From Ophthalmolycus amberensis (lineage: Eukaryota; Chordata; Actinopteri; Perciformes; Zoarcidae): DNA of 64,000 nt. The notes below the pieces were generated by a model. That model had not been told where the DNA came from and ran no database searches. It saw nothing but the letters and a program-made list of their open reading frames with translations. The first letter of the stretch is position 1. Every line of letters starts with the position of its first letter. The stretch is from NCBI GenBank assembly GCA_024529925.1, contig JAFEUB010000064.1:1524001-1588000 (forward strand). The letters are read 5' to 3'. The position numbers and the translations under genes are program-made. Below are positions 12,372-24,182 of the stretch, piece by piece.

Positions 12372-12644
12372 AGGCCTGATACAAAGTTGGTTAGGGCCGA
12401 ACTGCAAGCCCCACCCACTTGCTTTTGCGATTCATTGCTAGAAGGTTGGGCTCTACATTTTGTAAAAGTTTATTTTCCTGTTTGAAATGTTCCCCTGGAA
12501 TGGGGTGCGTTAGCTTTCAAAATATTGTAGATAATTGTACCAAGGACAAGATTTTTCAATTTGTAGGTTTTTGGAGGCTTAGCTCTGATCGTGGCAACTA
12601 CCTTTTTCACCCATGTGAAGTCTGCTCTTTTTATAAGCTCAAAA

Positions 12645-12651
12645 CGTCCCT

Positions 12652-12697
<46 letters not shown>

Positions 12698-12718
12698 GAC
12701 CAATTGCGCCACAGAGAC
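12645..12718 (-). tRNA. tRNA-Asn(GTT) T37, G73
   Basis: G73; consensus body. Confidence 0.94.
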
Positions 12719-12991
12719 AGGCCTGATACAGAGTTGGTTAGGCCCGAAGTGCAAGCCCCACCCACCTGCTTTTGCTATTCATTGCTAGAAGGTTGGGCTC
12801 TACATTTTGCAAAAGTTTATTTTCCTGTTTGAAAAGTTCCCCTGGAATGGGGTGCGTTAGCTTTCAAAAGATTGTAGATAATTGTACCAAGGACAAGATT
12901 TTTCAATTTGTTGGTTTTTGGAGGCTTAGCTCTGATCGTGGCAACTACCTTTTTCACCCATGTGAAGACTGCTCTTTTTATAAGCTCAAAA

Positions 12992-12998
12992 AGTCCCT

Positions 12999-13044
<46 letters not shown>

Positions 13045-13065
13045 GACCAATTGCGCCACAGAGAC
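12992..13065 (-). tRNA. tRNA-Asn(GTT) T38
   Basis: T73; consensus body. Confidence 0.92.
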
Positions 13066-13338
13066 AGCCCTGATACAGAGTTGGTTAGGGCCGAACTGCA
13101 AGCCCCACCCACTTGCTTTTGCGATTCATTGCTAGAAGGTTGGGCTCTACATTTTGTAAAAGTTTATTTTCCTGTTTGAAAAGTTCCCCTGGAATGGGGT
13201 GCGTTAGCTTTCAAAAGATTGGAGATAATTGTACCAAGGACAAGATTTTTCAATTTGTTGGTTTTTGGAGGCTTAGCTCTGATCGTGGCAACTACCTTTT
13301 TCACCCATGTGAAGTCTCCTCTTTTTATAAGCTCAAAA

Positions 13339-13345
13339 AGTCCCT

Positions 13346-13391
<46 letters not shown>

Positions 13392-13412
13392 GACCAATTG
13401 CGCCACAGAGAC
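13339..13412 (-). tRNA. tRNA-Asn(GTT) T39
   Basis: T73; consensus body. Confidence 0.92.
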
Positions 13413-13685
13413 AGGCCTGATACAAAGTTGGTTAGGCCCGAACTGTAAGCCCCACCCACTTGCTTTTGCGATTCATTGCTAGAAGGTTGGGCTCTACATT
13501 TTGTAAAAGTTTATTTTCCTGTTTGAAAAGTTCCCCTGGAATGGGGTGCGTTAGCTTTCAAAAGATTGGAGATAATTGTACCAAGGACAAGATTTTTCAA
13601 TTTGTTGGTTTTTGGAGGCTTAGCTCTGATCGTGGCAACTACCTTTTTCACCCATGTGAAGACTGCTCTTTTTATAAGCTCAAAA

Positions 13686-13692
13686 AGTCCCT

Positions 13693-13738
<46 letters not shown>

Positions 13739-13759
13739 GACCAATTGCGCCACAGAGAC
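13686..13759 (-). tRNA. tRNA-Asn(GTT) T40
   Basis: T73; consensus body. Confidence 0.92.
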
Positions 13760-14032
13760 AGGCCTGATACAAAGTTGGTTAGGGCCGAACTGCAAGCCCC
13801 ACCCACTTGCTTTTGCGATTCATTGCTAGAAGGTTGGGCTCTACATTTTGTAAAAGTTTATTTTCCTGTTTGAAATGTTCCCCTGGAATGGGGTGCGTTA
13901 GCTTTCAAAATATTGTAGATAATTGTACCAAGGACAAGATTTTTCAATTTGTAGGTTTTTGGAGGCTTAGCTCTGATCGTGGCAACTACCTTTTTCACCC
14001 ATGTGAAGTCTGCTCTTTTTATAAGCTCAAAA

Positions 14033-14039
14033 CGTCCCT

Positions 14040-14085
<46 letters not shown>

Positions 14086-14106
14086 GACCAATTGCGCCAC
14101 AGAGAC
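14033..14106 (-). tRNA. tRNA-Asn(GTT) T41, G73
   Basis: G73; consensus body. Confidence 0.94.
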
Positions 14107-14379
14107 AGGCCTGATACAGAGTTGGTTAGGCCCGAAGTGCAAGCCCCACCCACCTGCTTTTGCTATTCATTGCTAGAAGGTTGGGCTCTACATTTTGCAA
14201 AAGTTTATTTTCCTGTTTGAAAAGTTCCCCTGGAATGGGGTGCGTTAGCTTTCAAAAGATTGTAGATAATTGTACCAAGGACAAGATTTTTCAATTTGTT
14301 GGTTTTTGGAGGCTTAGCTCTGATCGTGGCAACTACCTTTTTCACCCATGTGAAGACTGCTCTTTTTATAAGCTCAAAA

Positions 14380-14386
14380 AGTCCCT

Positions 14387-14432
<46 letters not shown>

Positions 14433-14453
14433 GACCAATTGCGCCACAGAGAC
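14380..14453 (-). tRNA. tRNA-Asn(GTT) T42
   Basis: T73; consensus body. Confidence 0.92.
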
Positions 14454-14726
14454 AGGCCTGATACAAAGTTGGTTAGGGCCGAACTGCAAGCCCCACCCAC
14501 TTGCTTTTGTGATTCATTGCTAGAAGGTTGGGCTCTACATTTTGTAAAAGTTTATTTTCCGGTTTGAAAAGTTCCCCTGGAATGGGGTGCGTTAGCTTTC
14601 AAAAGATTGTAGATAATTGTACCAAGGACAAGATTTTTCAATTTGTTGGTATTTGGAGGCTTAGCTCTGATCGTGGCAACTACCTTTTTCACCCATGTGA
14701 AGTCTCCTCTTTTTATAAGCTCAAAA

Positions 14727-14800
14727 AGTCCCTGGGTGGGCTTGAACTACCAACCTTTCGGTTAACAGCTGAACGCGCTGACCAATTGCGCCACAGAGAC
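14727..14800 (-). tRNA. tRNA-Asn(GTT) T43, stem-mismatch class
   Basis: T73; G30A and G52A as in T1. Confidence 0.8.
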
Positions 14801-15073
14801 AGGCCTGATACAAAGTTGGTTAGGCCCGAACTGTAAGCCTCACCCACTTGCTTTTGCGATTCATTGCTAGAAGGTTGGGCTCTACATTTTGTAAAAGTTT
14901 ATTTTCCTGTTTGAAAAGTTCCCCTGGAATGGGGTGCGTTAGCTTTCAAAAGATTGGAGATAATTGTACCAAGGACAAGATTTTTCAATTTGTTGGTTTT
15001 TGGAGGCTTAGCTCTGATCGTGGCAACTACCTTTTTCACCCATGTGAAGTCTCCTCTTTTTATAAGCTCAAAA

Positions 15074-15080
15074 AGTCCCT

Positions 15081-15126
<46 letters not shown>

Positions 15127-15147
15127 GACCAATTGCGCCACAGAGAC
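15074..15147 (-). tRNA. tRNA-Asn(GTT) T44
   Basis: T73; consensus body. Confidence 0.92.
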
Positions 15148-15420
15148 AGGCCTGATACAAAGTTGGTTAGGCCCGAACTGTAAGCCCCACCCACTTGCTT
15201 TTGCGATTCATTGCTAGAAGGTTGGGCTCTACATTTTGTAAAAGTTTATTTTCCTGTTTGAAAAGTTCCCCTGGAATGGGGTGCGTTAGCTTTCAAAAGA
15301 TTGGAGATAATTGTACCAAGGACAAGATTTTTCAATTTGTTGGTTTTTGGAGGCTTAGCTCTGATCGTGGCAACTACCTTTTTCACCCATGTGAAGACTG
15401 CTCTTTTTATAAGCTCAAAA

Positions 15421-15427
15421 AGTCCCT

Positions 15428-15473
<46 letters not shown>

Positions 15474-15494
15474 GACCAATTGCGCCACAGAGAC
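15421..15494 (-). tRNA. tRNA-Asn(GTT) T45
   Basis: T73; consensus body. Confidence 0.92.
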
Positions 15495-15767
15495 AGGCCT
15501 GATACAAAGTTGGTTAGGGCCGAACTGCAAGCCCCACCCACTTGCTTTTGCGATTCATTGCTAGAAGGTTGGGCTCTACATTTTGTAAAAGTTTATTTTC
15601 CTGTTTGAAATGTTCCCCTGGAATGGGGTGCGTTAGCTTTCAAAAGATTGTAGATAATTGTACCAAGGACAAGATTTTTCAATTTGTAGGTTTTTGGAGG
15701 CTTAGCTCTGATCGTGGCAACTACCTTTTTCACCCATGTGAAGTCTGCTCTTTTTATAAGCTCAAAA

Positions 15768-15774
15768 CGTCCCT

Positions 15775-15820
<46 letters not shown>

Positions 15821-15841
15821 GACCAATTGCGCCACAGAGAC
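15768..15841 (-). tRNA. tRNA-Asn(GTT) T46, G73
   Basis: G73; consensus body. Confidence 0.94.
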
Positions 15842-16114
15842 AGGCCTGATACAGAGTTGGTTAGGCCCGAAGTGCAAGCCCCACCCACCTGCTTTTGCTA
15901 TTCATTGCTAGAAGGTTGGGCTCTACATTTTGTAAAAGTTTATTTTCCTGTTTGAAAAGTTCCCCTGGAATGGGGTGCGTTAGCTTTCAAAAGATTGTAG
16001 ATAATTGTACCAAGGACAAGATTTTTCAATTTGTTGGTTTTTGGAGGCTTAGCTCTGATCGTGGCAACTACCTTTTTCACCCATGTGAAGACTGCTCTTT
16101 TTATAAGCTCAAAA

Positions 16115-16121
16115 AGTCCCT

Positions 16122-16167
<46 letters not shown>

Positions 16168-16188
16168 GACCAATTGCGCCACAGAGAC
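16115..16188 (-). tRNA. tRNA-Asn(GTT) T47
   Basis: T73; consensus body. Confidence 0.92.
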
Positions 16189-16461
16189 AGGCCTGATACA
16201 AAGTTGGTTAGGGCCGAACTGCAAGCCCCACCCACTTGCTTTTGTGATTCATTGCTAGAAGGTTGGGCTCTACATTTTGTAAAAGTTTATTTTCCGGTTT
16301 GAAAAGTTCCCCTGGAATGGGGTGCGTTAGCTTTCAAAAGATTGTAGATAATTGTACCAAGGACAAGATTTTTCAATTTGTTGGTATTTGGAGGCTTAGC
16401 TCTGATCGTGGCAACTACCTTTTTCACCCATGTGAAGTCTCCTCTTTTTATAAGCTCAAAA

Positions 16462-16535
16462 AGTCCCTGGGTGGGCTTGAACTACCAACCTTTCGGTTGA
16501 CAGCTGAACGCGCTGACCAATTGCGCCACAGAGAC
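16462..16535 (-). tRNA. tRNA T48, Asn body with GTC (Asp-type) anticodon
   Basis: T73; G30A and G52A stem mismatches plus T36C, so the anticodon loop reads CTGTCAA instead of CTGTTAA. It would decode Asp codons if it were expressed and charged. The stem damage makes a pseudo-tRNA more likely. Confidence 0.78.
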
Positions 16536-16809
16536 AGGCCTGATACAAAGTTGGTTAGGCCCGAACTGTAAGCCTCACCCACTTGCTTTTGCGATTCATT
16601 GCTAGAAGGTTGGGCTCTACATTTTGTAAAAGTTTATTTTCCTGTTTGAAAAGTTACCCTGGAATGGGGTGCGTTAGCTTTCAAAAGATTGGAGATAATT
16701 GTACCAAGGACAAGATTTTTCAATTTGTTGGTTTTTGGAGGCTTAGCTCTGATCGTGGCAACTACCTTTTTCACCCATGTGAAGACTGCCTCTTTTTATA
16801 AGCTCAAAA

Positions 16810-16816
16810 AGTCCCT

Positions 16817-16862
<46 letters not shown>

Positions 16863-16883
16863 GACCAATTGCGCCACAGAGAC
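16810..16883 (-). tRNA. tRNA-Asn(GTT) T49
   Basis: T73; consensus body. One extra base in the 3' flank ('actgcctc'). Confidence 0.92.
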
Positions 16884-17156
16884 AGCCCTGATACAGAGTT
16901 GGTTAGGGCCGAACTGCAAGCCCCACCCACTTGCTTTTGCGATTCATTGCTAGAAGGTTGGGCTCTACATTTTGTAAAAGTTTATTTTCCTGTTTGAAAA
17001 GTTCCCCTGGAATGGGGTGCGTTAGCTTTCAAAAGATTGGAGATAATTGTACCAAGGACAAGATTTTTCAATTTGTTGGTTTTTGGAGGCTTAGCTCTGA
17101 TCGTGGCAACTACCTTTTTCACCCATGTGAAGTCTCCTCTTTTTATAAGCTCAAAA

Positions 17157-17163
17157 AGTCCCT

Positions 17164-17209
<46 letters not shown>

Positions 17210-17230
17210 GACCAATTGCGCCACAGAGAC
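17157..17230 (-). tRNA. tRNA-Asn(GTT) T50
   Basis: T73; consensus body. Confidence 0.92.
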
Positions 17231-17503
17231 AGGCCTGATACAAAGTTGGTTAGGCCCGAACTGTAAGCCCCACCCACTTGCTTTTGCGATTCATTGCTAG
17301 AAGGTTGGGCTCTACATTTTGTAAAAGTTTATTTTCCTGTTTGAAAAGTTCCCCTGGAATGGGGTGCGTTAGCTTTCAAAAGATTGGAGATAATTGTACC
17401 AAGGACAAGATTTTTCAATTTGTTGGTTTTTGGAGGCTTAGCTCTGATCGTGGCAACTACCTTTTTCACCCATGTGAAGACTGCTCTTTTTATAAGCTCA
17501 AAA

Positions 17504-17510
17504 AGTCCCT

Positions 17511-17556
<46 letters not shown>

Positions 17557-17577
17557 GACCAATTGCGCCACAGAGAC
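17504..17577 (-). tRNA. tRNA-Asn(GTT) T51
   Basis: T73; consensus body. Confidence 0.92.
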
Positions 17578-17852
17578 AGGCCTGATACAGAAGTTGGTTA
17601 GGGCCGAACTGCAAGCCCCACCCACTTGCTTTTGCGATTCATTGCTAGAAGGTTGGGCTCTACATTTTGTAAAAGTTTATTTTCCTGTTTGAAAATGTTC
17701 CCCTGGAATGGGGTGCGTTAGCTTTCAAAAGATTGTAGATAATTGTACCAAGGACAAGATTTTTCAATTTGTTGGTTTTTGGAGGCTTAGCTCTGATCGT
17801 GGCAACTACCTTTTTCACCCATGTGAAGTCTGCTCTTTTTATAAGCTCAAAA

Positions 17853-17859
17853 CGTCCCT

Positions 17860-17905
<46 letters not shown>

Positions 17906-17926
17906 GACCAATTGCGCCACAGAGAC
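17853..17926 (-). tRNA. tRNA-Asn(GTT) T52, G73
   Basis: G73; consensus body. Confidence 0.94.
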
Positions 17927-18199
17927 AGGCCTGATACAGAGTTGGTTAGGGCCGAACTGCAAGCCCCACCCACTTGCTTTTGCGATTCATTGCTAGAAGG
18001 TTGGGCTCTACATTTTGTAAAAGTTTATTTTCCTGTTTGAAAAGTTCCCCTGGAATGGGGTGCGTTAGCTTTCAAAAGATTGTAGATAATTGTACCAAGG
18101 ACAAGATTTTTCAATTTGTTGGTTTTTGGAGGCTTAGCTCTGATCGTGGCAACTACCTTTTTCACCCATGTGAAGTCTGCTCTTTTTATAAGCTCAAAA

Positions 18200-18206
18200 C
18201 GTCCCT

Positions 18207-18252
<46 letters not shown>

Positions 18253-18273
18253 GACCAATTGCGCCACAGAGAC
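18200..18273 (-). tRNA. tRNA-Asn(GTT) T53, G73
   Basis: G73; consensus body. Adjacent to another G73 copy. Confidence 0.94.
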
Positions 18274-18546
18274 AGGCCTGATACAGAGTTGGTTAGGCCC
18301 GAACTGTAAGCCCCACCCACTTGCTTTTGCGATTCATTGCTAGAAGGTTGGGCTCTACATTTTGTAAAAGTTTATTTTCCTGTTTGAAAAGTTCCCCTGG
18401 AATGGGGTGCGTTAGCTTTCAAAAGATTGGAGATAATTGTACCAAGGACAAGATTTTTCAATTTGTTGGTTTTTGGAGGCTTAGCTCTGATCGTGGCAAC
18501 TACCTTTTTCACCCATGTGAAGACTGCTCTTTTTATAAGCTCAAAA

Positions 18547-18553
18547 AGTCCCT

Positions 18554-18599
<46 letters not shown>

Positions 18600-18620
18600 G
18601 ACCAATTGCGCCACAGAGAC
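18547..18620 (-). tRNA. tRNA-Asn(GTT) T54
   Basis: T73; consensus body. Confidence 0.92.
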
Positions 18621-18893
18621 AGGCCTGATACAGAGTTGGTTAGGGCCGAACTGCAAGCCCCACCCACTTGCTTTTGCGATTCATTGCTAGAAGGTTGGGC
18701 TCTACATTTTGTAAAAGTTTATTTTCCTGTTTGAAAAGTTCCCCTGGAATGGGGTGCGTTAGCTTTCAAAAGATTGGAGATAATTGTACCAAGGACAAGA
18801 TTTTTCAATTTGTTGGTTTTTGGAGGCTTAGCTCTGATCGTGGCAACTACCTTTTTCACCCATGTGAAGTCTGCTCTTTTTATAAGCTCAAAA

Positions 18894-18900
18894 AGTCCCT

Positions 18901-18946
<46 letters not shown>

Positions 18947-18967
18947 GACCAATTGCGCCACAGAGAC
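18894..18967 (-). tRNA. tRNA-Asn(GTT) T55
   Basis: T73; consensus body. Confidence 0.92.
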
Positions 18968-19240
18968 AGGCCTGATACAAAGTTGGTTAGGCCCGAACTG
19001 TAAGCCCCACCCACTTGCTTTTGCGATTCATTGCTAGAAGGTTGGGCTCTACATTTTGTAAAAGTTTATTTTCCTGTTTGAAAAGTTCCCCTGGAATGGG
19101 GTGCGTTAGCTTTCAAAAGATTGGAGATAATTGTACCAAGGACAAGATTTTTCAATTTGTTGGTTTTTGGAGGCTTAGCTCTGATCGTGGCAACTACCTT
19201 TTTCACCCATGTGAAGACTGCTCTTTTTATAAGCTCAAAA

Positions 19241-19247
19241 AGTCCCT

Positions 19248-19293
<46 letters not shown>

Positions 19294-19314
19294 GACCAAT
19301 TGCGCCACAGAGAC
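19241..19314 (-). tRNA. tRNA-Asn(GTT) T56
   Basis: T73; consensus body. Confidence 0.92.
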
Positions 19315-19587
19315 AGGCCTGATACAAAGTTGGTTAGGGCCGAACTGCAAGCCCCACCCACTTGCTTTTGCGATTCATTGCTAGAAGGTTGGGCTCTACA
19401 TTTTGTAAAAGTTTATTTTCCTGTTTGAAAAGTTCCCCTGGAATGGGGTGCGTTAGCTTTCAAAAGATTGTAGATAATTGTACCAAGGACAAGATTTTTC
19501 AATTTGTTGGTTTTTGGAGGCTTAGCTCTGATCGTGGCAACTACCTTTTTCACCCATGTGAAGTCTGCTCTTTTTATAAGCTCAAAA

Positions 19588-19594
19588 CGTCCCT

Positions 19595-19640
<46 letters not shown>

Positions 19641-19661
19641 GACCAATTGCGCCACAGAGAC
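19588..19661 (-). tRNA. tRNA-Asn(GTT) T57, G73
   Basis: G73; consensus body. Confidence 0.94.
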
Positions 19662-19934
19662 AGGCCTGATACAGAGTTGGTTAGGGCCGAACTGCAAGCC
19701 CCACCCACTTGCTTTTGCGATTCATTGCTAGAAGGTTGGGCTCTACATTTTGTAAAAGTTTATTTTCCTGTTTGAAAAGTTCCCCTGGAATGGGGTGCGT
19801 TAGCTTTCAAAAGATTGGAGATAATTGTACCAAGGACAAGATTTTTCAATTTGTTGGTTTTTGGAGGCTTAGCTCTGATCGTGGCAACTACCTTTTTCAC
19901 CCATGTGAAGTCTGCTCTTTTTATAAGCTCAAAA

Positions 19935-19941
19935 AGTCCCT

Positions 19942-19987
<46 letters not shown>

Positions 19988-20008
19988 GACCAATTGCGCC
20001 ACAGAGAC
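19935..20008 (-). tRNA. tRNA-Asn(GTT) T58
   Basis: T73; consensus body. Confidence 0.92.
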
Positions 20009-20282
20009 AGGCCTGATACAGAGTTGGTTAGGGCCGAACTGCAAGCCCCACCCACTTGCTTTTGCGATTCATTGCTAGAAGGTTGGGCTCTACATTTTGT
20101 AAAAGTTTATTTTCCTGTTTGAAAAGTTCCCCTGGAATGGGGTGCGTTAGCTTTCAAAAGATTGTAGATAATTGTACCAAGGACAAGATTTTTCAATTTG
20201 TTGGTTTTTGGAGGCTTAGCTCTGATCGTGGCAACTACCTTTTTCACCCATGTGAAGTACTGCTCTTTTTATAAGCTCAAAA

Positions 20283-20289
20283 AGTCCCT

Positions 20290-20335
<46 letters not shown>

Positions 20336-20356
20336 GACCAATTGCGCCACAGAGAC
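20283..20356 (-). tRNA. tRNA-Asn(GTT) T59
   Basis: T73; consensus body. +1 'gtactgc' marker in the 3' flank. Confidence 0.92.
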
Positions 20357-20630
20357 AGGCCTGATACAAAGTTGGTTAGGGCCCGAACTGCAAGCCCCAC
20401 CCACTTGCTTTTGCGATTCATTGCTAGAAGGTTGGGCTCTACATTTTGTAAAAGTTTATTTTCCTGTTTGAAAAGTTCCCCTGGAATGGGGTGCGTTAGC
20501 TTTCAAAAGATTGTAGATAATTGTACCAAGGACAAGATTTTTCAATTTGTTGGTTTTTGGAGGCTTAGCTCTGATCGTGGCAACTACCTTTTTCACCCAT
20601 GTGAAGTCTGCTCTTTTTATAAGCTCAAAA

Positions 20631-20637
20631 CGTCCCT

Positions 20638-20683
<46 letters not shown>

Positions 20684-20704
20684 GACCAATTGCGCCACAG
20701 AGAC
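20631..20704 (-). tRNA. tRNA-Asn(GTT) T60, G73
   Basis: G73; consensus body. Confidence 0.94.
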
Positions 20705-20977
20705 AGGCCTGATACAGAGTTGGTTAGGGCCGAACTGCAAGCCCCACCCACTTGCTTTTGCGATTCATTGCTAGAAGGTTGGGCTCTACATTTTGTAAAA
20801 GTTTATTTTCCTGTTTGAAAAGTTCCCCTGGAATGGGGTGCGTTAGCTTTCAAAAGATTGTAGATAATTGTACCAAGGACAAGATTTTTCAATTTGTTGG
20901 TTTTTGGAGGCTTAGCTCTGATCGTGGCAACTACCTTTTTCACCCATGTGAAGACTGCTCTTTTTATAAGCTCAAAA

Positions 20978-20984
20978 AGTCCCT

Positions 20985-21030
<46 letters not shown>

Positions 21031-21051
21031 GACCAATTGCGCCACAGAGAC
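20978..21051 (-). tRNA. tRNA-Asn(GTT) T61
   Basis: T73; consensus body. Confidence 0.92.
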
Positions 21052-21324
21052 AGGCCTGATACAGAGTTGGTTAGGCCCGAACTGCAAGCCCCACCCACTT
21101 GCTTTTGCGATTCATTGCTAGAAGGTTGGGCTCTACATTTTGTAAAAGTTTATTTTCCTGTTTGAAAAGTTCCCCTGGAATGGGGTGCGTTAGCTTTCAA
21201 AAGATTGTAGATAATTGTACCAAGGACAAGATTTTTCAATTTGTTGGTTTTTGGAGGCTTAGCTCTGATCGTGGCAACTACCTTTTTCACCCATGTGAAG
21301 ACTGCTCTTTTTATAAGCTCAAAA

Positions 21325-21331
21325 AGTCCCT

Positions 21332-21377
<46 letters not shown>

Positions 21378-21398
21378 GACCAATTGCGCCACAGAGAC
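21325..21398 (-). tRNA. tRNA-Asn(GTT) T62
   Basis: T73; consensus body. Confidence 0.92.
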
Positions 21399-21672
21399 AG
21401 GCCTGATACAGAGTTGGTTAGGGCCGAACTGCAAGCCCCACCCACCTTGCTTTTGCGATTCATTGCTAGAAGGTTGGGCTCTACATTTTGTAAAAGTTTA
21501 TTTTCCTGTTTGAAAAGTTCCCCTGGAATGGGGTGCGTTAGCTTTCAAAAGATTGTAGATAATTGTACCAAGGACAAGATTTTTCAATTTGTTGGTTTTT
21601 GGAGGCTTAGCTCTGATCGTGGCAACTACCTTTTTCACCCATGTGAAGACTGCTCTTTTTATAAGCTCAAAA

Positions 21673-21679
21673 AGTCCCT

Positions 21680-21725
<46 letters not shown>

Positions 21726-21746
21726 GACCAATTGCGCCACAGAGAC
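21673..21746 (-). tRNA. tRNA-Asn(GTT) T63
   Basis: T73; consensus body. Confidence 0.92.
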
Positions 21747-22019
21747 AGGCCTGATACAGAGTTGGTTAGGCCCGAACTGCAAGCCCCACCCACTTGCTTT
21801 TGCGATTCATTGCTAGAAGGTTGGGCTCTACATTTTGTAAAAGTTTATTTTCCTGTTTGAAAAGTTCCCCTGGAATGGGGTGCGTTAGCTTTCAAAAGAT
21901 TGGAGATAATTGTACCAAGGACAAGATTTTTCAATTTGTTGGTTTTTGGAGGCTTAGCTCTGATCGTGGCAACTACCTTTTTCACCCATGTGAAGTCTGC
22001 TCTTTTTATAAGCTCAAAA

Positions 22020-22026
22020 CGTCCCT

Positions 22027-22072
<46 letters not shown>

Positions 22073-22093
22073 GACCAATTGCGCCACAGAGAC
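22020..22093 (-). tRNA. tRNA-Asn(GTT) T64, G73
   Basis: G73; consensus body. Confidence 0.94.
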
Positions 22094-22366
22094 AGGCCTG
22101 ATACAGAGTTGGTTAGGGCCGAACTGCAAGCCCCACCCACTTGCTTTTGCGATTCATTGCTAGAAGGTTGGGCTCTACATTTTGTAAAAGTTTATTTTCC
22201 TGTTTGAAAAGTTCCCCTGGAATGGGGTGCGTTAGCTTTCAAAAGATTGTAGATAATTGTACCAAGGACAAGATTTTTCAATTTGTTGGTTTTTGGAGGC
22301 TTAGCTCTGATCGTGGCAACTACCTTTTTCACCCATGTGAAGACTACTCTTTTTATAAGCTCAAAA

Positions 22367-22373
22367 AGTCCCT

Positions 22374-22419
<46 letters not shown>

Positions 22420-22440
22420 GACCAATTGCGCCACAGAGAC
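22367..22440 (-). tRNA. tRNA-Asn(GTT) T65
   Basis: T73; consensus body. Confidence 0.92.
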
Positions 22441-22714
22441 AGGCCTGATACAGAGTTGGTTAGGGCCGAACTGCAAGCCCCACCCACTTGCTTTTGCGAT
22501 TCATTGCTAGAAGGTTGGGCTCTACATTTTGTAAAAGTTTATTTTCCTGTTTGAAAAGTTCCCCTGGAATGGGGTGCGTTAGCTTTCAAAAGATTGTAGA
22601 TAATTGTACCAAGGACAAGATTTTTCAATTTGTTGGTTTTTGGAGGCTTAGCTCTGATCGTGGCAACTACCTTTTTCACCCATGTGAAGTACTGCTCTTT
22701 TTATAAGCTCAAAA

Positions 22715-22721
22715 AGTCCCT

Positions 22722-22767
<46 letters not shown>

Positions 22768-22788
22768 GACCAATTGCGCCACAGAGAC
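22715..22788 (-). tRNA. tRNA-Asn(GTT) T66
   Basis: T73; consensus body. +1 'gtactgc' marker. Confidence 0.92.
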
Positions 22789-23062
22789 AGGCCTGATACA
22801 GAGTTGGTTAGGGCCGAACTGCAAGCCCCACCCACTTGCTTTTGCGATTCATTGCTAGAAGGTTGGGCTCTACATTTTGTAAAAGTTTATTTTCCTGTTT
22901 GAAAAGTTCCCCTGGAATGGGGTGCGTTAGCTTTCAAAAGATTGTAGATAATTGTACCAAGGACAAGATTTTTCAATTTGTTGGTTTTTGGAGGCTTAGC
23001 TCTGATCGTGGCAACTACCTTTTTCACCCATGTGAAGTACTGCTCTTTTTATAAGCTCAAAA

Positions 23063-23069
23063 AGTCCCT

Positions 23070-23115
<46 letters not shown>

Positions 23116-23136
23116 GACCAATTGCGCCACAGAGAC
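23063..23136 (-). tRNA. tRNA-Asn(GTT) T67
   Basis: T73; consensus body. +1 'gtactgc' marker. Confidence 0.92.
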
Positions 23137-23411
23137 AGGCCTGATACAGAGTTGGTTAGGCCCGAACTGCAAGCCCCACCCACCTGCTTTTGCTATTCAT
23201 TGCTAGAAGGTTGGGCTCTACATTTTGTAAAAGTTTATTTTCCTGTTTGAAAAGTTCCCCTGGAATTGGGTGCGTTAGCTTTCAAAAGATTGTAGGATAA
23301 TTGTACCAAGGACAAGATTTTTCAATTTGTTGGTTTTTGGAGGCTTAGCTCTGATCGTGGCAACTACCTTTTTCACCCATGTGAAGTACTGCTCTTTTTA
23401 TAAGCTCAAAA

Positions 23412-23418
23412 AGTCCCT

Positions 23419-23464
<46 letters not shown>

Positions 23465-23485
23465 GACCAATTGCGCCACAGAGAC
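23412..23485 (-). tRNA. tRNA-Asn(GTT) T68
   Basis: T73; consensus body. +1 'gtactgc' marker. Confidence 0.92.
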
Positions 23486-23760
23486 AGGCCTGATACAGAG
23501 TTGGTTAGGGCCCGAACTGCAAGCCCCACCCACTTGCTTTTGCGATTCATTGCTAGAAGGTTGGGCTCTACATTTTGTAAAAGTTTATTTTCCTGTTTGA
23601 AAAGTTCCCCTGGAATGGGGTGCGTTAGCTTTCAAAAGATTGGAGATAATTGTACCAAGGACAAGATTTTTCAATTTGTTGGTTTTTGGAGGCTTAGCTC
23701 TGATCGTGGCAACTACCTTTTTCACCCATGTGAAGTACTGCTCTTTTTATAAGCTCAAAA

Positions 23761-23767
23761 AGTCCCT

Positions 23768-23813
<46 letters not shown>

Positions 23814-23834
23814 GACCAATTGCGCCACAGAGAC
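23761..23834 (-). tRNA. tRNA-Asn(GTT) T69
   Basis: T73; consensus body. +1 'gtactgc' marker, the last of four consecutive units. Confidence 0.92.
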
Positions 23835-24108
23835 AGGCCTGATACAAAGTTGGTTAGGGCCCGAACTGCAAGCCCCACCCACTTGCTTTTGCGATTCATT
23901 GCTAGAAGGTTGGGCTCTACATTTTGTAAAAGTTTATTTTCCTGTTTGAAAAGTTCCCCTGGAATGGGGTGCGTTAGCTTTCAAAAGATTGGAGATAATT
24001 GTACCAAGGACAAGATTTTTCAATTTGTTGGTTTTTGGAGGCTTAGCTCTGATCGTGGCAACTACCTTTTTCACCCATGTGAAGACTGCTCTTTTTATAA
24101 GCTCAAAA

Positions 24109-24115
24109 AGTCCCT

Positions 24116-24161
<46 letters not shown>

Positions 24162-24182
24162 GACCAATTGCGCCACAGAGAC
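24109..24182 (-). tRNA. tRNA-Asn(GTT) T70
   Basis: T73; consensus body. Confidence 0.92.
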
